In this document: in pieces, positions 7,814 to 16,943 of the stretch
How positions within the stretch are numbered: position 1 is the first letter of the stretch
How the letters are laid out: each line of letters starts with the position of its first letter
Source: CAZHVS01 sp964536015
GTDB taxonomy: Bacteria; Bacteroidota; Ignavibacteria; Ignavibacteriales; Ignavibacteriaceae
Direction: 5' to 3'
Assembly: GCA_964536015.1 (NCBI GenBank)
Contig: CAZHVS010000004.1
Location: forward strand, 1-64,000
Length of the DNA: 64,000 nucleotides
Made by a program: the position numbers and the translations under genes
Notes under the pieces: generated by a model
What the model saw: the letters and a program-made list of their open reading frames with translations, nothing else
The model's database searches: none
What the model was told of the DNA's origin: nothing

Positions 7814-8572
7814 TTAAACAAAATTAACTTCTACAATATCGTTTACAATCTGGTGATAATAAGGCAAACGCAGTAACTGAGTTATTCCTTCAACATCCTG
7901 TTCATCATACTGATATATTGCTGAAGAAATATTATCAGAAATAAAACCTATAGCTGTTTCGGATAGAGGGAAAGTTTGAATTATTTTATCGGAATTTGAA
8001 AGAATATTTTCTTCTATCCCTTCAAGATTTTTATCTAATTCTTCAATTAATTCTTTTTTCTGAGAAGCAAATACAAAATTCACATACGGCAGAGAGATTA
8101 GTTCAATAATTTCCTCTGCAAAGCTAATTCCACTTCCTAATAGGTCATCAGAAAAATTTCTATCACCTACAACAATCCGGCTGCCGTTAATTTTCGAGGC
8201 TTCTGTCGCCTGCAAATGAAGTTCAACTCTTGAATCGAAGTTTTCTTCAAAAAGAATCTTACTTAAGATTACTTCTGATGAGGAGACATCACCTGTTAAA
8301 TATAAATCTGTTATCTTTTGTTGTTCCGGTTCAAAATAAATGTATGAATTGCACAATGAACCTTCGAAAGAAATACCAAATTTTTTTGATACAAAAAGTT
8401 CTCTATTACTAAGCAGCTCTAAAGTTGAAATTAACGCAACAGAAGAATCGAACTTGTGCAACTCTTTTACAATCAGGCTTGAATGAAGTTTTATTACTTC
8501 ATTTTTTAATCTGGCGTTAAGGTTATTAACAAGCAGAGAAGTAAATATATTATCAGGTAAAAGTATTTTCAT
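7814..8572 (-). CDS. MqnA-like periplasmic-binding-fold protein, divergent
   Basis: The order of segments resembles chorismate dehydratase MqnA and related menaquinone-pathway proteins with a periplasmic-binding fold. VALISTLELLSN (about 45-56) resembles the DVALIPSIEY segment; LTGDVSSSEVILSKIL (about 91-106) resembles the serine-rich SSSRTS ligand loop; GSRIVVGDRNF (about 133-143) resembles AALLIGD; and FAEEIIELISLPYVNFVFAS resembles the DLG-EW-LTGLPFVFA segment. There is no signal peptide. The match is by pattern only and several consensus residues differ, so the reaction may have changed. It is the last gene of the ribosomal-protein/ATPase run, 34 bases after rplS with a weak hairpin between. 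Confidence 0.55.
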   Translation of the reverse strand: MKILLPDNIFTSLLVNNLNARLKNEVIKLHSSLIVKELHKFDSSVALISTLELLSNRELFVSKKFGISFEGSLCNSYIYFEPEQQKITDLYLTGDVSSSEVILSKILFEENFDSRVELHLQATEASKINGSRIVVGDRNFSDDLLGSGISFAEEIIELISLPYVNFVFASQKKELIEELDKNLEGIEENILSNSDKIIQTFPLSETAIGFISDNISSAIYQYDEQDVEGITQLLRLPYYHQIVNDIVEVNFV

Positions 8573-8582
8573 AAGAAATAGA

Positions 8583-8601
8583 AAGCCGCTCTTGGCGGCT
8601 T
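8583..8601 (-). terminator. Hairpin between rplS and the MqnA-like gene
   Basis: AAGCCGC (8583-8589) pairs perfectly with GCGGCTT (8595-8601). On the minus strand it follows the rplS stop and is followed by a broken T run, TTTCTATTTCTT. It probably reduces but does not abolish readthrough into the next gene. Confidence 0.5.
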
Positions 8602-8606
8602 AAAAA

Positions 8607-8966
8607 TTAAGAAGCTTGCTGCTGAGTTTTTTTGCTTTTAATCTTTGCAGCCTTTCCTGAAAGGTTTCTCAGATAGTAAAGTTTTGCTCGTCGCACATTA
8701 CCTTCTTTCAGGAGTTCAATTTTTGCAATCTTTGGTGAATTGAAAGGAAATATTCTTTCAACTCCAACACCGCTGGAAATTTTACGAACAGTAAAAGTTT
8801 TGTTTTCTTTACTTCCCCTGATACTTATAACATCTCCTTCAAAAGGCTGAATTCTTTCTTTATCACCTTCAATAACTCTAACGTGAACTTTAATATGATC
8901 GCCGGATTTAAATTTAGGATATTCTACAACCGGTTTTTGATCAACATACTCATTAATGCTAAACAT
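8607..8966 (-). CDS. rplS: 50S ribosomal protein L19
   Basis: Large-subunit protein at the subunit interface. Recognised by FKSGDHIKVHVRVIEGDKERIQPFEGDVI-type sequence, VERIFPFNSPKI and RRAKLYYLR. A GTG six bases upstream is in frame, but GGAG is spaced five bases from the ATG at 8966, giving 119 residues, so that start is preferred. It directly follows trmD, as in the common rpsP-rimM-trmD-rplS order. Confidence 0.97.
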   Translation of the reverse strand: MFSINEYVDQKPVVEYPKFKSGDHIKVHVRVIEGDKERIQPFEGDVISIRGSKENKTFTVRKISSGVGVERIFPFNSPKIAKIELLKEGNVRRAKLYYLRNLSGKAAKIKSKKTQQQAS

Positions 8967-8968
8967 AT

Positions 8969-9652
8969 TCACTCCAAAATATTATTTATTTGTTTCCATT
9001 TATTTGTTAAAATTTTTGATTGCTCTTCCTGCCATTCTTTAATTTTTTTATGGTTACCCGTTAACAAAACATCAGGAACTTTCATTCCCTTGTATTCTGC
9101 TGGTCGTGTGTATTTTGGTGCAGCAATCATTTCACCATCTTGAAAAGAGTCATCAAGCGCTGATTCACTATCATTTAACACTCCCGGTATTAAACGAATA
9201 ATTGCATCTGCAATTACAAGCACAGGAAGTTCGCCACCGCTCAGCACATAATTTCCAATGGAAATTTCATCGGTAGCAAATTTCTCTATCACTCTTTCGT
9301 CAATACCCTTGTAATGTCCTGCAATAAAGAGCAGATTTTCAGAAAGCGATAGTTCATTAGCATATTTCTGATTAAAAATTTTCCCTTTTGGAGAAGGGAA
9401 AATAATTCTATCATACTTTCTTTGCTCTAACAACTTTTCAATACATTCAAAGAACGGTTCAGGTTTAAGAAGCATTCCTGCTCCACCACCGAACGCTTTA
9501 TCATCAATTGTTTTATGTTTATCGCGAGCATAATCTCTTAAATTATGCAACACTATTTCAATTTTATTTTTCTTTTGGGCTCTTCCCAGTATACTTGTGT
9601 TCAAAGGACTCACTAATAAATCCGGGACAGCACTAACAATATCAATTCTCAT
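8969..9652 (-). CDS. trmD: tRNA (guanine-N1)-methyltransferase
   Basis: Methylates G37 of tRNAs using S-adenosylmethionine, which prevents frameshifting. It is a trefoil-knot enzyme: the knot segments GHYKGIDERV and ISIGNYVLSGGELPVLVI are intact, followed by the linker and C-terminal helical domain. Length of 227 residues is normal. It overlaps the 3-prime end of rimM by 11 bases, so translation is coupled. Confidence 0.97.
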   Translation of the reverse strand: MRIDIVSAVPDLLVSPLNTSILGRAQKKNKIEIVLHNLRDYARDKHKTIDDKAFGGGAGMLLKPEPFFECIEKLLEQRKYDRIIFPSPKGKIFNQKYANELSLSENLLFIAGHYKGIDERVIEKFATDEISIGNYVLSGGELPVLVIADAIIRLIPGVLNDSESALDDSFQDGEMIAAPKYTRPAEYKGMKVPDVLLTGNHKKIKEWQEEQSKILTNKWKQINNILE

Positions 9653-10160
9653 CGCTATATAAATAATCCCCAGGATTTAGAAACATTTTTTTTTCTTCAG
9701 CATTAAATTCAACTATTAAATTTTTTAATGCCGGAATAAGAATTTCTCTATTGTCAGAACTTTTTACCACGTAAACGTCATTCGCAGATAATTGAAGAAC
9801 ATCTTCAATCACTCCTAAAAACTCCTCACCAGCAAACACTTCGCTTCCAATCAGGTCGTGAATAAAGAAGACATAAGGTGGTGGTTTAACCACATCATTA
9901 TTATCTACAAAAATTTCCTTATCCAGAAAAATTTCACAGTCTTCATTTGAAGTAAAATTTTCAAACTGTAATAGGAAAAAATTCTTTTCTTTTTTAACCG
10001 AACTTACATTGAATCTTTTTTTTTCACCATTGAAATCAATAAATACTTTTGAAAGCGAAAAAAAACGATCGGGAAAATCAGAATAAGAAATTACACGTAA
10101 AAATCCGTCCCTGTTATGAACAGATAAAACTTTAGCAATGAGGAAATATTCAATTTCCAA
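9642..10160 (-). CDS. rimM: Ribosome maturation factor RimM
   Basis: Assists 30S head assembly and binds S19. The N-terminal barrel begins with LIAKVLSVHNRDGFLRV, and the C-terminal PRC-type barrel holds PPPYVFFIHDLIGSEVF and the usual LIPALKNLI motif. The typical HGLRG core is altered to NRDGFLR. Length of 172 residues is normal. It lies between khpA (two-base gap) and trmD (overlap). Confidence 0.92.
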   Translation of the reverse strand: MEIEYFLIAKVLSVHNRDGFLRVISYSDFPDRFFSLSKVFIDFNGEKKRFNVSSVKKEKNFFLLQFENFTSNEDCEIFLDKEIFVDNNDVVKPPPYVFFIHDLIGSEVFAGEEFLGVIEDVLQLSANDVYVVKSSDNREILIPALKNLIVEFNAEEKKMFLNPGDYLYSDEN

Positions 10161-10162
10161 AA

Positions 10163-10411
10163 TTAACTTTCGTTTTTAGCAAGAACTTCAAGCGTATATC
10201 TTACAGAAGTTTTTGCAGATGCAACAGCCAGCAAAGTTCTGATAGCCTGTACAGTTCTTCCTTTTTTTCCTATTACCTTTCCTATTTCTTCAGTTGCAAC
10301 TTTAACAACTATAGTAATAGTTTTTTGATCTTCAGAAGTTTTTTCTTCTATTGAAATATTTTCTGAATTTGTAACAAGATTTTTTACAATAAATTCAATG
10401 AACTCTTTCAT
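10163..10411 (-). CDS. khpA: KH-domain RNA-binding protein KhpA
   Basis: A single type II KH domain of about 82 residues with the RNA-contact loop GKVIGKKGR (44-52). The family (YlqC/KhpA) commonly sits between rpsP and rimM, as here, and binds RNA with roles in cell-size control and RNA metabolism in some bacteria. The open frame extends 17 codons further upstream, but GGAG lies nine bases before the ATG at 10411 and the upstream residues do not resemble the family, so 10411 is taken as the start. Confidence 0.9.
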   Translation of the reverse strand: MKEFIEFIVKNLVTNSENISIEEKTSEDQKTITIVVKVATEEIGKVIGKKGRTVQAIRTLLAVASAKTSVRYTLEVLAKNES

Positions 10412-10487
10412 ATCGCTGTTCTCCGTGTAAAGAGTATAGGGAGCACAGTAATTAATGTACAAGTAAGCAATAAAAAATTACTGCAAA

Positions 10488-10895
10488 CTATGCAGAAGCA
10501 GCTCCCTTTTCTTCTGCTGCTCTTTCAGACTTAGTTTTTTTCTTGCGTGGAGTAGCTTTTTTAGCAGCTGATGCTTCTTTAAGCTTTTTCCAGTTTTCTA
10601 ACTCTGCTTCAACTTTTTCAGGGGTTAGTTTTCTTTTCGCAAATTCTCTTTTAAGAATTATCCCCTTCTGACGCAAAAGGCTTTTAACGGTATCAGTAGG
10701 TTGTGCACCTACTCCAAGCCAGTACAACGCTCTGTCTTCTTTCACTTCAAGAAGATGAGGTTGAGCTTTTGGGCTGTAATTACCAATTGCTTCTAATACT
10801 TTACCATCACGCGGTGAACGGGAATCTGCAGCAACTATTTTGTAAATAGGCTGTTTTTTCTTTCCCATTCTTTTTAATCTTAACTTAACTGCCAA
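10488..10895 (-). CDS. rpsP: 30S ribosomal protein S16
   Basis: Opens with MAVKLRLKRMGKKKQPIYKIV and VADSRSPRDGK-type sequence. The core S16 fold ends near residue 80. The remaining part is a Lys/Ala-rich tail (ending about 110-135), as often seen in Bacteroidota S16. It heads the rpsP-khpA-rimM-trmD-rplS set and follows ffh. Confidence 0.97.
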   Translation of the reverse strand: MAVKLRLKRMGKKKQPIYKIVAADSRSPRDGKVLEAIGNYSPKAQPHLLEVKEDRALYWLGVGAQPTDTVKSLLRQKGIILKREFAKRKLTPEKVEAELENWKKLKEASAAKKATPRKKKTKSERAAEEKGAASA

Positions 10896-10918
10896 TTATA
10901 TTCTCCTAAGTTTATCAC

Positions 10919-12250
10919 TCAATTAAATTTAAAATTCTTTTTATTCATTACAGAATTAAACAAACCACCTTTGTTTAATTGTGTTATCATTCTTTGCATT
11001 TCCTGGAATTGCTTAAGCAAACGATTAACGTCCTGTATGGAAGTTCCACTGCCCCTTGCAATTCTTTTTCGCCTGTTTCCATTTAATATTTTTGGGTCCT
11101 GTCTTTCGCGCAAAGTCATTGAACTAATTATTGCTTCAACTTTTACAAGTTGTTTGTCGTCTACGTTCACATTCTTCATAGCGGGATTAATGCCCGGTAT
11201 CATTGATACAAGAGAAGAAAGAGAACCCATTTTTTTTATGATTTTTATCTGTTTTAGAAAATCATCAAAATCAAATTTATTTTTCTTTAACTTTTCTTCA
11301 AGTTTTTCAGCCTCTAGTTCATCAAAATGTGCCTGTGCTTTTTCCACAAGAGAAACTACATCACCTTTGCCAAGAATTCTTGAAGCAAGTCTATCCGGAT
11401 AAAAAACTTCCAGTGCATCAAGTTTTTCACCGTTACTTACATATTTGATGGGTTTACCAACAACAGCACGAATGGACAATGCACAACCACCACGAGCATC
11501 ACCATCAAGTTTTGTAAGTACTATTCCATCAAAATCAACTTTTTCATTAAAAGCTTTTGCTGAATTAACTGCATCCTGTCCTGTCATTGAATCAACGACA
11601 AATAAAGTTTCATCAGGTTTTACAATGCTTTTAAGGTCTGCAACTTCATTCATCATTTCTTCATCAACGTGAAGTCTTCCTGCAGTATCTATTATAACAG
11701 TGTTTGAATTATTTTCTTTTGCATAAGCAAGCGACTGTTTGGCAATTTCTCTTGGATCAATTTGCCCTAAAGAAAAAACCGGAATGCTGCTTTGCTGTCC
11801 AAGAATTTTTAATTGTTCAATAGCAGCAGGACGATAAATATCAGCAGCAACAAGCAGAGGTTTTCTTCCAATAGATTTTATTCTTCTTGCAAGCTTTGCT
11901 GAGAAAGTCGTTTTACCTGAACCCTGCAAACCTACAATCATTATAACTGTAACATCCGCTGGATTCAATTTCAGTTCGATGTTCGTATTACCAAGCAACT
12001 CAACCAGCTCATCAAAAATAATTTTTGTAATCAATTGTCCCGGTGTAATAGAAGCTAATACTTCTGTTCCAAGAGATTTTTGAGTTACTTTTTCGATAAA
12101 CTCTTTAGCTACTTTGTAATTAACATCAGCATCTAAAAGAACACGTCTTATTTCCCGGAGAGTATCCGAGATATTTTTTTCAGTTAATTTTCCCTGCCCT
12201 GTAACTTTTTTAAGAGCAGCGTTTAATTTCAAAGAAAGATCTTCTAACAT
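10919..12250 (-). CDS. ffh: Signal recognition particle protein Ffh
   Basis: GTPase that binds the signal peptide and 4.5S RNA for cotranslational membrane targeting. N-domain helices (1-85), G-domain with GLQGSGKTT (107-115), DTAGRLHVDEE, TKLDGDARGG, then the methionine-rich M domain from about 325 with SSMTLRERQDP and RIARGSG for RNA binding. The 443-residue length is normal. It lies directly after atpG with a four-base gap, so the SRP gene is fused to the ATPase transcription unit. Confidence 0.97.
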   Translation of the reverse strand: MLEDLSLKLNAALKKVTGQGKLTEKNISDTLREIRRVLLDADVNYKVAKEFIEKVTQKSLGTEVLASITPGQLITKIIFDELVELLGNTNIELKLNPADVTVIMIVGLQGSGKTTFSAKLARRIKSIGRKPLLVAADIYRPAAIEQLKILGQQSSIPVFSLGQIDPREIAKQSLAYAKENNSNTVIIDTAGRLHVDEEMMNEVADLKSIVKPDETLFVVDSMTGQDAVNSAKAFNEKVDFDGIVLTKLDGDARGGCALSIRAVVGKPIKYVSNGEKLDALEVFYPDRLASRILGKGDVVSLVEKAQAHFDELEAEKLEEKLKKNKFDFDDFLKQIKIIKKMGSLSSLVSMIPGINPAMKNVNVDDKQLVKVEAIISSMTLRERQDPKILNGNRRKRIARGSGTSIQDVNRLLKQFQEMQRMITQLNKGGLFNSVMNKKNFKFN

Positions 12251-12254
12251 TCAA

Positions 12255-13127
12255 TTATTCCTTAAGAGCATTAGCTCCACTGACGACTTCCAGAAGCTCT
12301 TTTGTAATAGATGCCTGTCTTTCCTTGTTGTATTTAAGTTTCAATGAACTAATTAATTCCTTTGCGTTGGAAGTAGCATTATCCATCGCTGTCATTCTAG
12401 CACCAAATTCTGCAGCGTTACTTTCAAGCAGAATTCTCCACAACTGTGCATCAAGGTGCTTTGGTAATAAATAATTAAAAATTTCTTTTTGCGATGGTTC
12501 AAAAATATAATTTGCTGAATGCTCAATTTCTTTTTTCCCGCTTATTATTGGAACAGGTAAAAATTGTTCACGAACAATTCTTTGCTGAATTACTGATTTA
12601 AATTCATTATATACAATAACTATCCTATCATAACTACCATTTAGGTAACCATCAATAATTTCCGAATATACTTTCTTTGCAGTATCAAATTTTAATGAAT
12701 TGAAAACACCAATTGTACTTCCAATAAGATTATAATTTCTTCTTCTAAAGAAATCATATCCTTTTCTTCCAACACAATAAACAAAAGAGTTAATATTTTG
12801 TTCTGCGAACTCATGGTTAATCAACTTTGTTGATTCTTTGATAATGTTTGTGTTAAAAGCACCACACAAGCCTCTATCAGCAGTAACAACAACTACAAGA
12901 ACATTTTTAACAGGACGTTGAAAAATAAAAGGACTGGTGGTTTTATCTTCTTCAGAAATAAGATGTTCGAGCTTCTGAAAAATTTTCTTTGCATAAGGGC
13001 GAGCATTAATAATACTTTCCTGAGCTTTTCGAAGCTTAACAGCAGAAATCATTTTCATAGCTTTAGTTATCTGCTGGATGTTTTGAACACCTTTGATTCT
13101 TCTTCTTATGTCCCTTAATGTTGCCAT
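12255..13127 (-). CDS. atpG: F-type ATP synthase gamma subunit
   Basis: Central rotor stalk. Recognised by the N-terminal coiled coil MATLRDIRRRIKGVQNIQQITKAMKMIS, VVVTADRGLCGAFN and the C-terminal ARMTAMDNATSNAKELI helix. The 290-residue length is normal. It is the last ATPase gene here: atpD and atpC do not follow, and ffh comes next. In Chlorobi and relatives atpD-atpC are usually encoded elsewhere, which this arrangement matches. Confidence 0.96.
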   Translation of the reverse strand: MATLRDIRRRIKGVQNIQQITKAMKMISAVKLRKAQESIINARPYAKKIFQKLEHLISEEDKTTSPFIFQRPVKNVLVVVVTADRGLCGAFNTNIIKESTKLINHEFAEQNINSFVYCVGRKGYDFFRRRNYNLIGSTIGVFNSLKFDTAKKVYSEIIDGYLNGSYDRIVIVYNEFKSVIQQRIVREQFLPVPIISGKKEIEHSANYIFEPSQKEIFNYLLPKHLDAQLWRILLESNAAEFGARMTAMDNATSNAKELISSLKLKYNKERQASITKELLEVVSGANALKE

Positions 13128-13138
13128 TACTGATTTAA

Positions 13139-14686
13139 TTAACTCTTTTTAAAGATAGATAAAAACTCTTCAGCAGCTTTTTTAAGAATTTCAATTACTT
13201 CATCACTCAAAATTTTAGTATCTCTAATTTGATTAAAGATTTCAGGATATTTTAATTCGATAAATTCATGAATTTCTTTTTCAAATCTTTTTACATCAAC
13301 AATTGAAATTGCATCAAGAAATCCGTTTGTTCCAAGAAATATGCTTACAACCTGTTTTTCTACGGGCATAGGGGTATATTGTCCCTGTTTTAGTAATTCA
13401 ACCAATCTAGAACCACGTGCAAGAGTTTTTTGTGTTGATACATCAAGATCAGAACCAAACTTTGCAAACGCCTCAAGTTCTCTATACTGGGCAAGATCAA
13501 GTTTTAAACTTCCCGCAACTTTTTTCATTGCTTTGTTTTGTGCATTTCCTCCTACACGGGAAACTGAAATACCAACGTTAATCGCAGGTCTTACACCAGC
13601 ATTAAACAAATTTGATTCCAGATAAATCTGTCCATCTGTAATAGAAATAACGTTAGTTGGGATATAAGCAGAAACATCACCTTGTTGAGTTTCTATAACT
13701 GGTAAAGCAGTCAAACTTCCACCACCAAGTTCATCACTTAATTTAGAAGCTCTTTCAAGAAGTCTTGAGTGTAAATAAAATACATCGCCGGGATAAGCTT
13801 CTCTGCCAGGAGGTCTTCTTAATAACAAAGATAATTCTCTGTAAGCTGCTGCCTGTTTGGATAGATCATCATAAATACAAAGTGCATGTCTTCCGCTATC
13901 TCTGAAAAACTCACCAAGAGTAGCGCCAGAATAAGGAGCAATAAATTGTAATGGTGCTGGTTCTGAAGCAGATACAGCAACAACGGTTGTATAATCCATT
14001 GCTCCGTGTTCCTGCAATTTAGCAACAACCTGTGCCACTGTTGAACTCTTTTGTCCCACAGCTACATAAATACAGTAGACAGGTTTAATACCAAGATTTT
14101 TTGCTTCTTCGGTGTGAGTATATTTTTGATTGATAATAGTATCAATTGCAACCGCTGTTTTACCGGTTTGACGATCACCAATAATCAATTCTCTTTGACC
14201 TCTACCAATTGGAATCATTGAATCGATAGCTGTAATACCTGTTTGCAATGGTTCTTTAACCGGCTGCCTGTCAATAACTCCAAGAGCTTTTCTTTCAATA
14301 GGAAGAAATTTATTGGTGCTAATTGGACCTTTTCCATCCATTGGAATACCAAGAGGATTAATCACGCGTCCAAGCATTTCTTCTCCCACCATCATAGACG
14401 CAACGCGTCCGGTTCTTTTAACCACATCACCTTCTTTAACAAGTGACGAATCACCGAACAGAACACAACCAACGCTGTCTTCTTCAAGATTTAACACCAT
14501 TCCGAAAACATCATTAGGAAACTCTACGAGTTCACTTGCCATAACTTTGCTTAAACCATAAACGCGTGCAATACCATCACCAACCTGCAGGACAGTACCA
14601 ACATCATAAATATCAACTTCAGTATCAAAACCTGAGAGTTGTTTTCTTAAAATCGCTGTTATTTCATCTGGTCTAACATCTACCAT
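13139..14686 (-). CDS. atpA: F-type ATP synthase alpha subunit
   Basis: Regulatory nucleotide-binding subunit of F1. Walker A is GDRQTGKT (170-177). The segments YAVGQKSSTVAQ-like VAVGQKSSTVAQVV, EFFRDSGRHALCIYDDLSKQAAAYR, LLRRPPGREAYPGDVFYLHSRLLERA and ALPVIETQQGDVSAYIPTNVISITDGQI are all intact. The 515-residue length is slightly long through the C-terminal helices. It is followed by atpG after 11 bases and preceded by atpH. Confidence 0.98.
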   Translation of the reverse strand: MVDVRPDEITAILRKQLSGFDTEVDIYDVGTVLQVGDGIARVYGLSKVMASELVEFPNDVFGMVLNLEEDSVGCVLFGDSSLVKEGDVVKRTGRVASMMVGEEMLGRVINPLGIPMDGKGPISTNKFLPIERKALGVIDRQPVKEPLQTGITAIDSMIPIGRGQRELIIGDRQTGKTAVAIDTIINQKYTHTEEAKNLGIKPVYCIYVAVGQKSSTVAQVVAKLQEHGAMDYTTVVAVSASEPAPLQFIAPYSGATLGEFFRDSGRHALCIYDDLSKQAAAYRELSLLLRRPPGREAYPGDVFYLHSRLLERASKLSDELGGGSLTALPVIETQQGDVSAYIPTNVISITDGQIYLESNLFNAGVRPAINVGISVSRVGGNAQNKAMKKVAGSLKLDLAQYRELEAFAKFGSDLDVSTQKTLARGSRLVELLKQGQYTPMPVEKQVVSIFLGTNGFLDAISIVDVKRFEKEIHEFIELKYPEIFNQIRDTKILSDEVIEILKKAAEEFLSIFKKS

Positions 14687-14706
14687 TTTGTTTTCCTTTT
14701 AATTTC

Positions 14707-15261
14707 TCAATTCAAAGCAATAGTGCTTTTTAGAAATTGTTTTCTAATAGAGTCAAGCTGGTGCTTCAAAGAAGCATCAATAACTGTATTATTAGTTCTT
14801 GCAATAAATCCACCAATAATTGAAGGGTCAATTTTAAAACTGAGAATTACTTTCTTATTTAAAATTTCTTCAAGTTTTTTTATCAGAAGTTTTTCCTGTT
14901 CTTCAGAAAAATTAACACAAGCAGTAACTTCAACTTTAATCAATCCAAGAAACTCATCACGGAGATTTAAATAACATTTAATAATTTCATAAAGAAGCTC
15001 TTCTCTGTTCTTTTTAAGAACAAAAACCATAAACTCAAAAAGCTCTTTTGATATTTTGTTCTTAAAAATTTCTTCAAGAATATTCTGCTTAATTTCAGGT
15101 TTAACAACCGGATTAGCTATTACTCTTTTAAGTTGAGGTGATGAATCGAACAAATCAATTACCATCTCAACATCTTTAAGAATGAGTGTATCAATTTTCT
15201 TTTCGTTTACAATCTCAAGAAGAGAAGCAGCGTATTTATTTGAAACCTTGTTTAGAATCAT
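14707..15261 (-). CDS. atpH: F-type ATP synthase delta subunit
   Basis: Peripheral-stalk cap joining F1 to subunit b. Recognised by the N-terminal helical domain (KVSNKYAASLLEI, SPQLKRVIANPVV) and the C-terminal GFIARTNNTVIDASLKHQLDSIRKQF, which matches the delta signature GG-x-x-D-x-S-x-x-x-x-L. The start codon shares one base with the atpF stop (TGATG), so the genes are translationally coupled. Confidence 0.95.
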   Translation of the reverse strand: MILNKVSNKYAASLLEIVNEKKIDTLILKDVEMVIDLFDSSPQLKRVIANPVVKPEIKQNILEEIFKNKISKELFEFMVFVLKKNREELLYEIIKCYLNLRDEFLGLIKVEVTACVNFSEEQEKLLIKKLEEILNKKVILSFKIDPSIIGGFIARTNNTVIDASLKHQLDSIRKQFLKSTIALN

Positions 15262-15815
15262 CAGTTTTTTTGTATCTCTTTTATATATCCATCAATAATA
15301 TTTTTTTGAAGGCTGCTATCAAGATTATGCTTAAGAATTTTTTCAGCAACCTGCACGGAAATTTCTGCAATCTGGTTTTTCAGTTCGTTAAAAGTCTCTT
15401 CTTTTTTTCTTTCAATCTCAGCTGAAGCATTCTCAATTAATTTTTGTGCCTGAATTTTACTTTCATCAATTAACTGAGTTTTTAATTTTTCAGCATAAAG
15501 ACGCCCCTGGTCGATAATTTTTTTTGCTTCTTCTTCGGCTTTAAGAAGATTTTGTTTATTCTCTTCAATTAACTTCTGAGCTTCTTCTTTAGCTTTGTCA
15601 GCCATATCTAAAGATTCTTTTATTTTCTTTTCTCTTTCATCAAGTGCAGTAAGAATTGGTTTCCACGCAACTTTTTTAAGAATGAATAATAGAAGAATAA
15701 AAGTGATTACTGTCCAGAATGCCAATCCCGGATTTACAGCAAGAAGACTCCCGCCGCCAGATTCGCCCTCAGATTTATAAAAGAACGAAAAAGCTAATAA
15801 AATATTTGCAATCAT
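15261..15815 (-). CDS. atpF: F-type ATP synthase subunit b
   Basis: Peripheral-stalk subunit. One membrane span (about 28-46, LAFWTVITFILLLFILKKV) precedes a long charged coiled coil (about 55-165, rich in Lys/Glu/Ala heptads such as KAKEEAQKLIEENKQ). The N-terminus before the span is somewhat long (about 27 residues with a glycine/serine stretch). It sits between atpE and atpH as usual. Confidence 0.95.
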   Translation of the reverse strand: MIANILLAFSFFYKSEGESGGGSLLAVNPGLAFWTVITFILLLFILKKVAWKPILTALDEREKKIKESLDMADKAKEEAQKLIEENKQNLLKAEEEAKKIIDQGRLYAEKLKTQLIDESKIQAQKLIENASAEIERKKEETFNELKNQIAEISVQVAEKILKHNLDSSLQKNIIDGYIKEIQKN

Positions 15816-15854
15816 AGCTTACTTTCCCGAAAAATTTATGGGAACTAAATTTAC

Positions 15855-16073
15855 TTATTTACCTGCTAATAAGAAGCAGATAACCAATGCGAATAAAGAG
15901 ATACCTTCAATTAAAGCAGCTGCAATAATCATAGAGGTTCTGATTGCACCGGCAGCTTCAGGTTGACGACCGCTGGCTTCCATTGCTGCGGCTGCAAGTT
16001 TTCCAATTCCAAATGCACCACCAAGAATTGTTAATCCTGCTCCAAGTCCTGCTGCTAAATATGCGAAATCCAT
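15855..16073 (-). CDS. atpE: F-type ATP synthase subunit c
   Basis: Hairpin of two membrane helices joined by the conserved RQP loop (36-38). The ion-carrying carboxylate is Glu56 in ALIEGISLF. The glutamine and serine/threonine set typical of sodium-binding c-rings is not seen, so proton coupling is expected (inference). At 72 residues it is short, as usual for this subunit. Confidence 0.97.
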   Translation of the reverse strand: MDFAYLAAGLGAGLTILGGAFGIGKLAAAAMEASGRQPEAAGAIRTSMIIAAALIEGISLFALVICFLLAGK

Positions 16074-16100
16074 ATATTACTCCTTTTTTTAATTAAAAAT

Positions 16101-16943
16101 TTAATGATCCTGATGTACTGCCATCCCAATAAATAAAGATGACAGCATTGTAAAAATATAAGCCTGTAATAATGCGACTAATATTTCTAAAAAGTAAATA
16201 AACAAAGCCATTCCAACCGATAAAGGTGAAACGAAATAAGTTTTCATAACAAAAATTAAACTGATAAGGGCAAAAATAACAATGTGCCCTGCTGTCATAT
16301 TTGCAAAAAGACGAACAGCTAATGCAAAAGGTTTTGTGAATAATCCAAGTATTTCAACCACAAGCATTATAGGCAAAAGGAACACCGGAACCCCATGCGG
16401 GATCAAGCCTTTGAAATAGCCAAATAAACCATTCTTTTTTATTCCGCCATACTGAATCACTATAAATGAAAACGTAGCCAACACTGCAGTAATAGAAATA
16501 TTACTAGTAACAGTAGCAGTAAAAGGAATTAACCCAAAAAAATTAGCTACAAGAATAAAAAAGAAAGCCGTAAGCAAATATGGCAGGAACCTCTCATAAC
16601 CTTTTCCGATGGTTGGTTTTGCAATCTCATCTTTAACGAAAACAATAAAAACTTCAAAAAGATTTGCAATCCCTTTTGGCACTAAAGACTTTTTATAACC
16701 ACGGGAAACTTTAAGTAAAATAAGTAGAAGAATAAAAACCACAATCCACATAAAAAATACATGTCTGGTGATTGAGATATCAATTCCAAATAATTGCAGA
16801 TGCGGAAGATATACTTTCCCCAAAGGAGTAAAGTCCAGATAATTACCATCCATAATGTGGTGCATTATCCAGTTATCTCCACTAGAACGTCCTTGTGTAT
16901 GTTTTATTGTATCTGCTACAACCTGAGTAATTTGATTATCCAT
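16101..16943 (-). CDS. atpB: F-type ATP synthase subunit a
   Basis: Stator half-channel of Fo. The essential arginine is Arg211 in LAVRLFANMTAGH. Helices include NFFGLIPFTATVTSNISIT and the C-terminal LEILVALLQAYIFTMLSSLFIGMAV. The N-terminal region (about 60 residues) contains a polar stretch with two histidines and a DGNYLDFTPLGKVYLPH segment, typical of Bacteroidota subunit a. The ATG begins on the base after the stop of the upstream gene, so initiation is probably by coupling. Confidence 0.96.
   Translation of the reverse strand: MDNQITQVVADTIKHTQGRSSGDNWIMHHIMDGNYLDFTPLGKVYLPHLQLFGIDISITRHVFFMWIVVFILLLILLKVSRGYKKSLVPKGIANLFEVFIVFVKDEIAKPTIGKGYERFLPYLLTAFFFILVANFFGLIPFTATVTSNISITAVLATFSFIVIQYGGIKKNGLFGYFKGLIPHGVPVFLLPIMLVVEILGLFTKPFALAVRLFANMTAGHIVIFALISLIFVMKTYFVSPLSVGMALFIYFLEILVALLQAYIFTMLSSLFIGMAVHQDH

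Noticed and set aside
10971..11402. 143-codon plus-strand open frame opposite ffh
   Set aside because: Complete overlap with a conserved gene; serine and phenylalanine bias typical of antisense reading.
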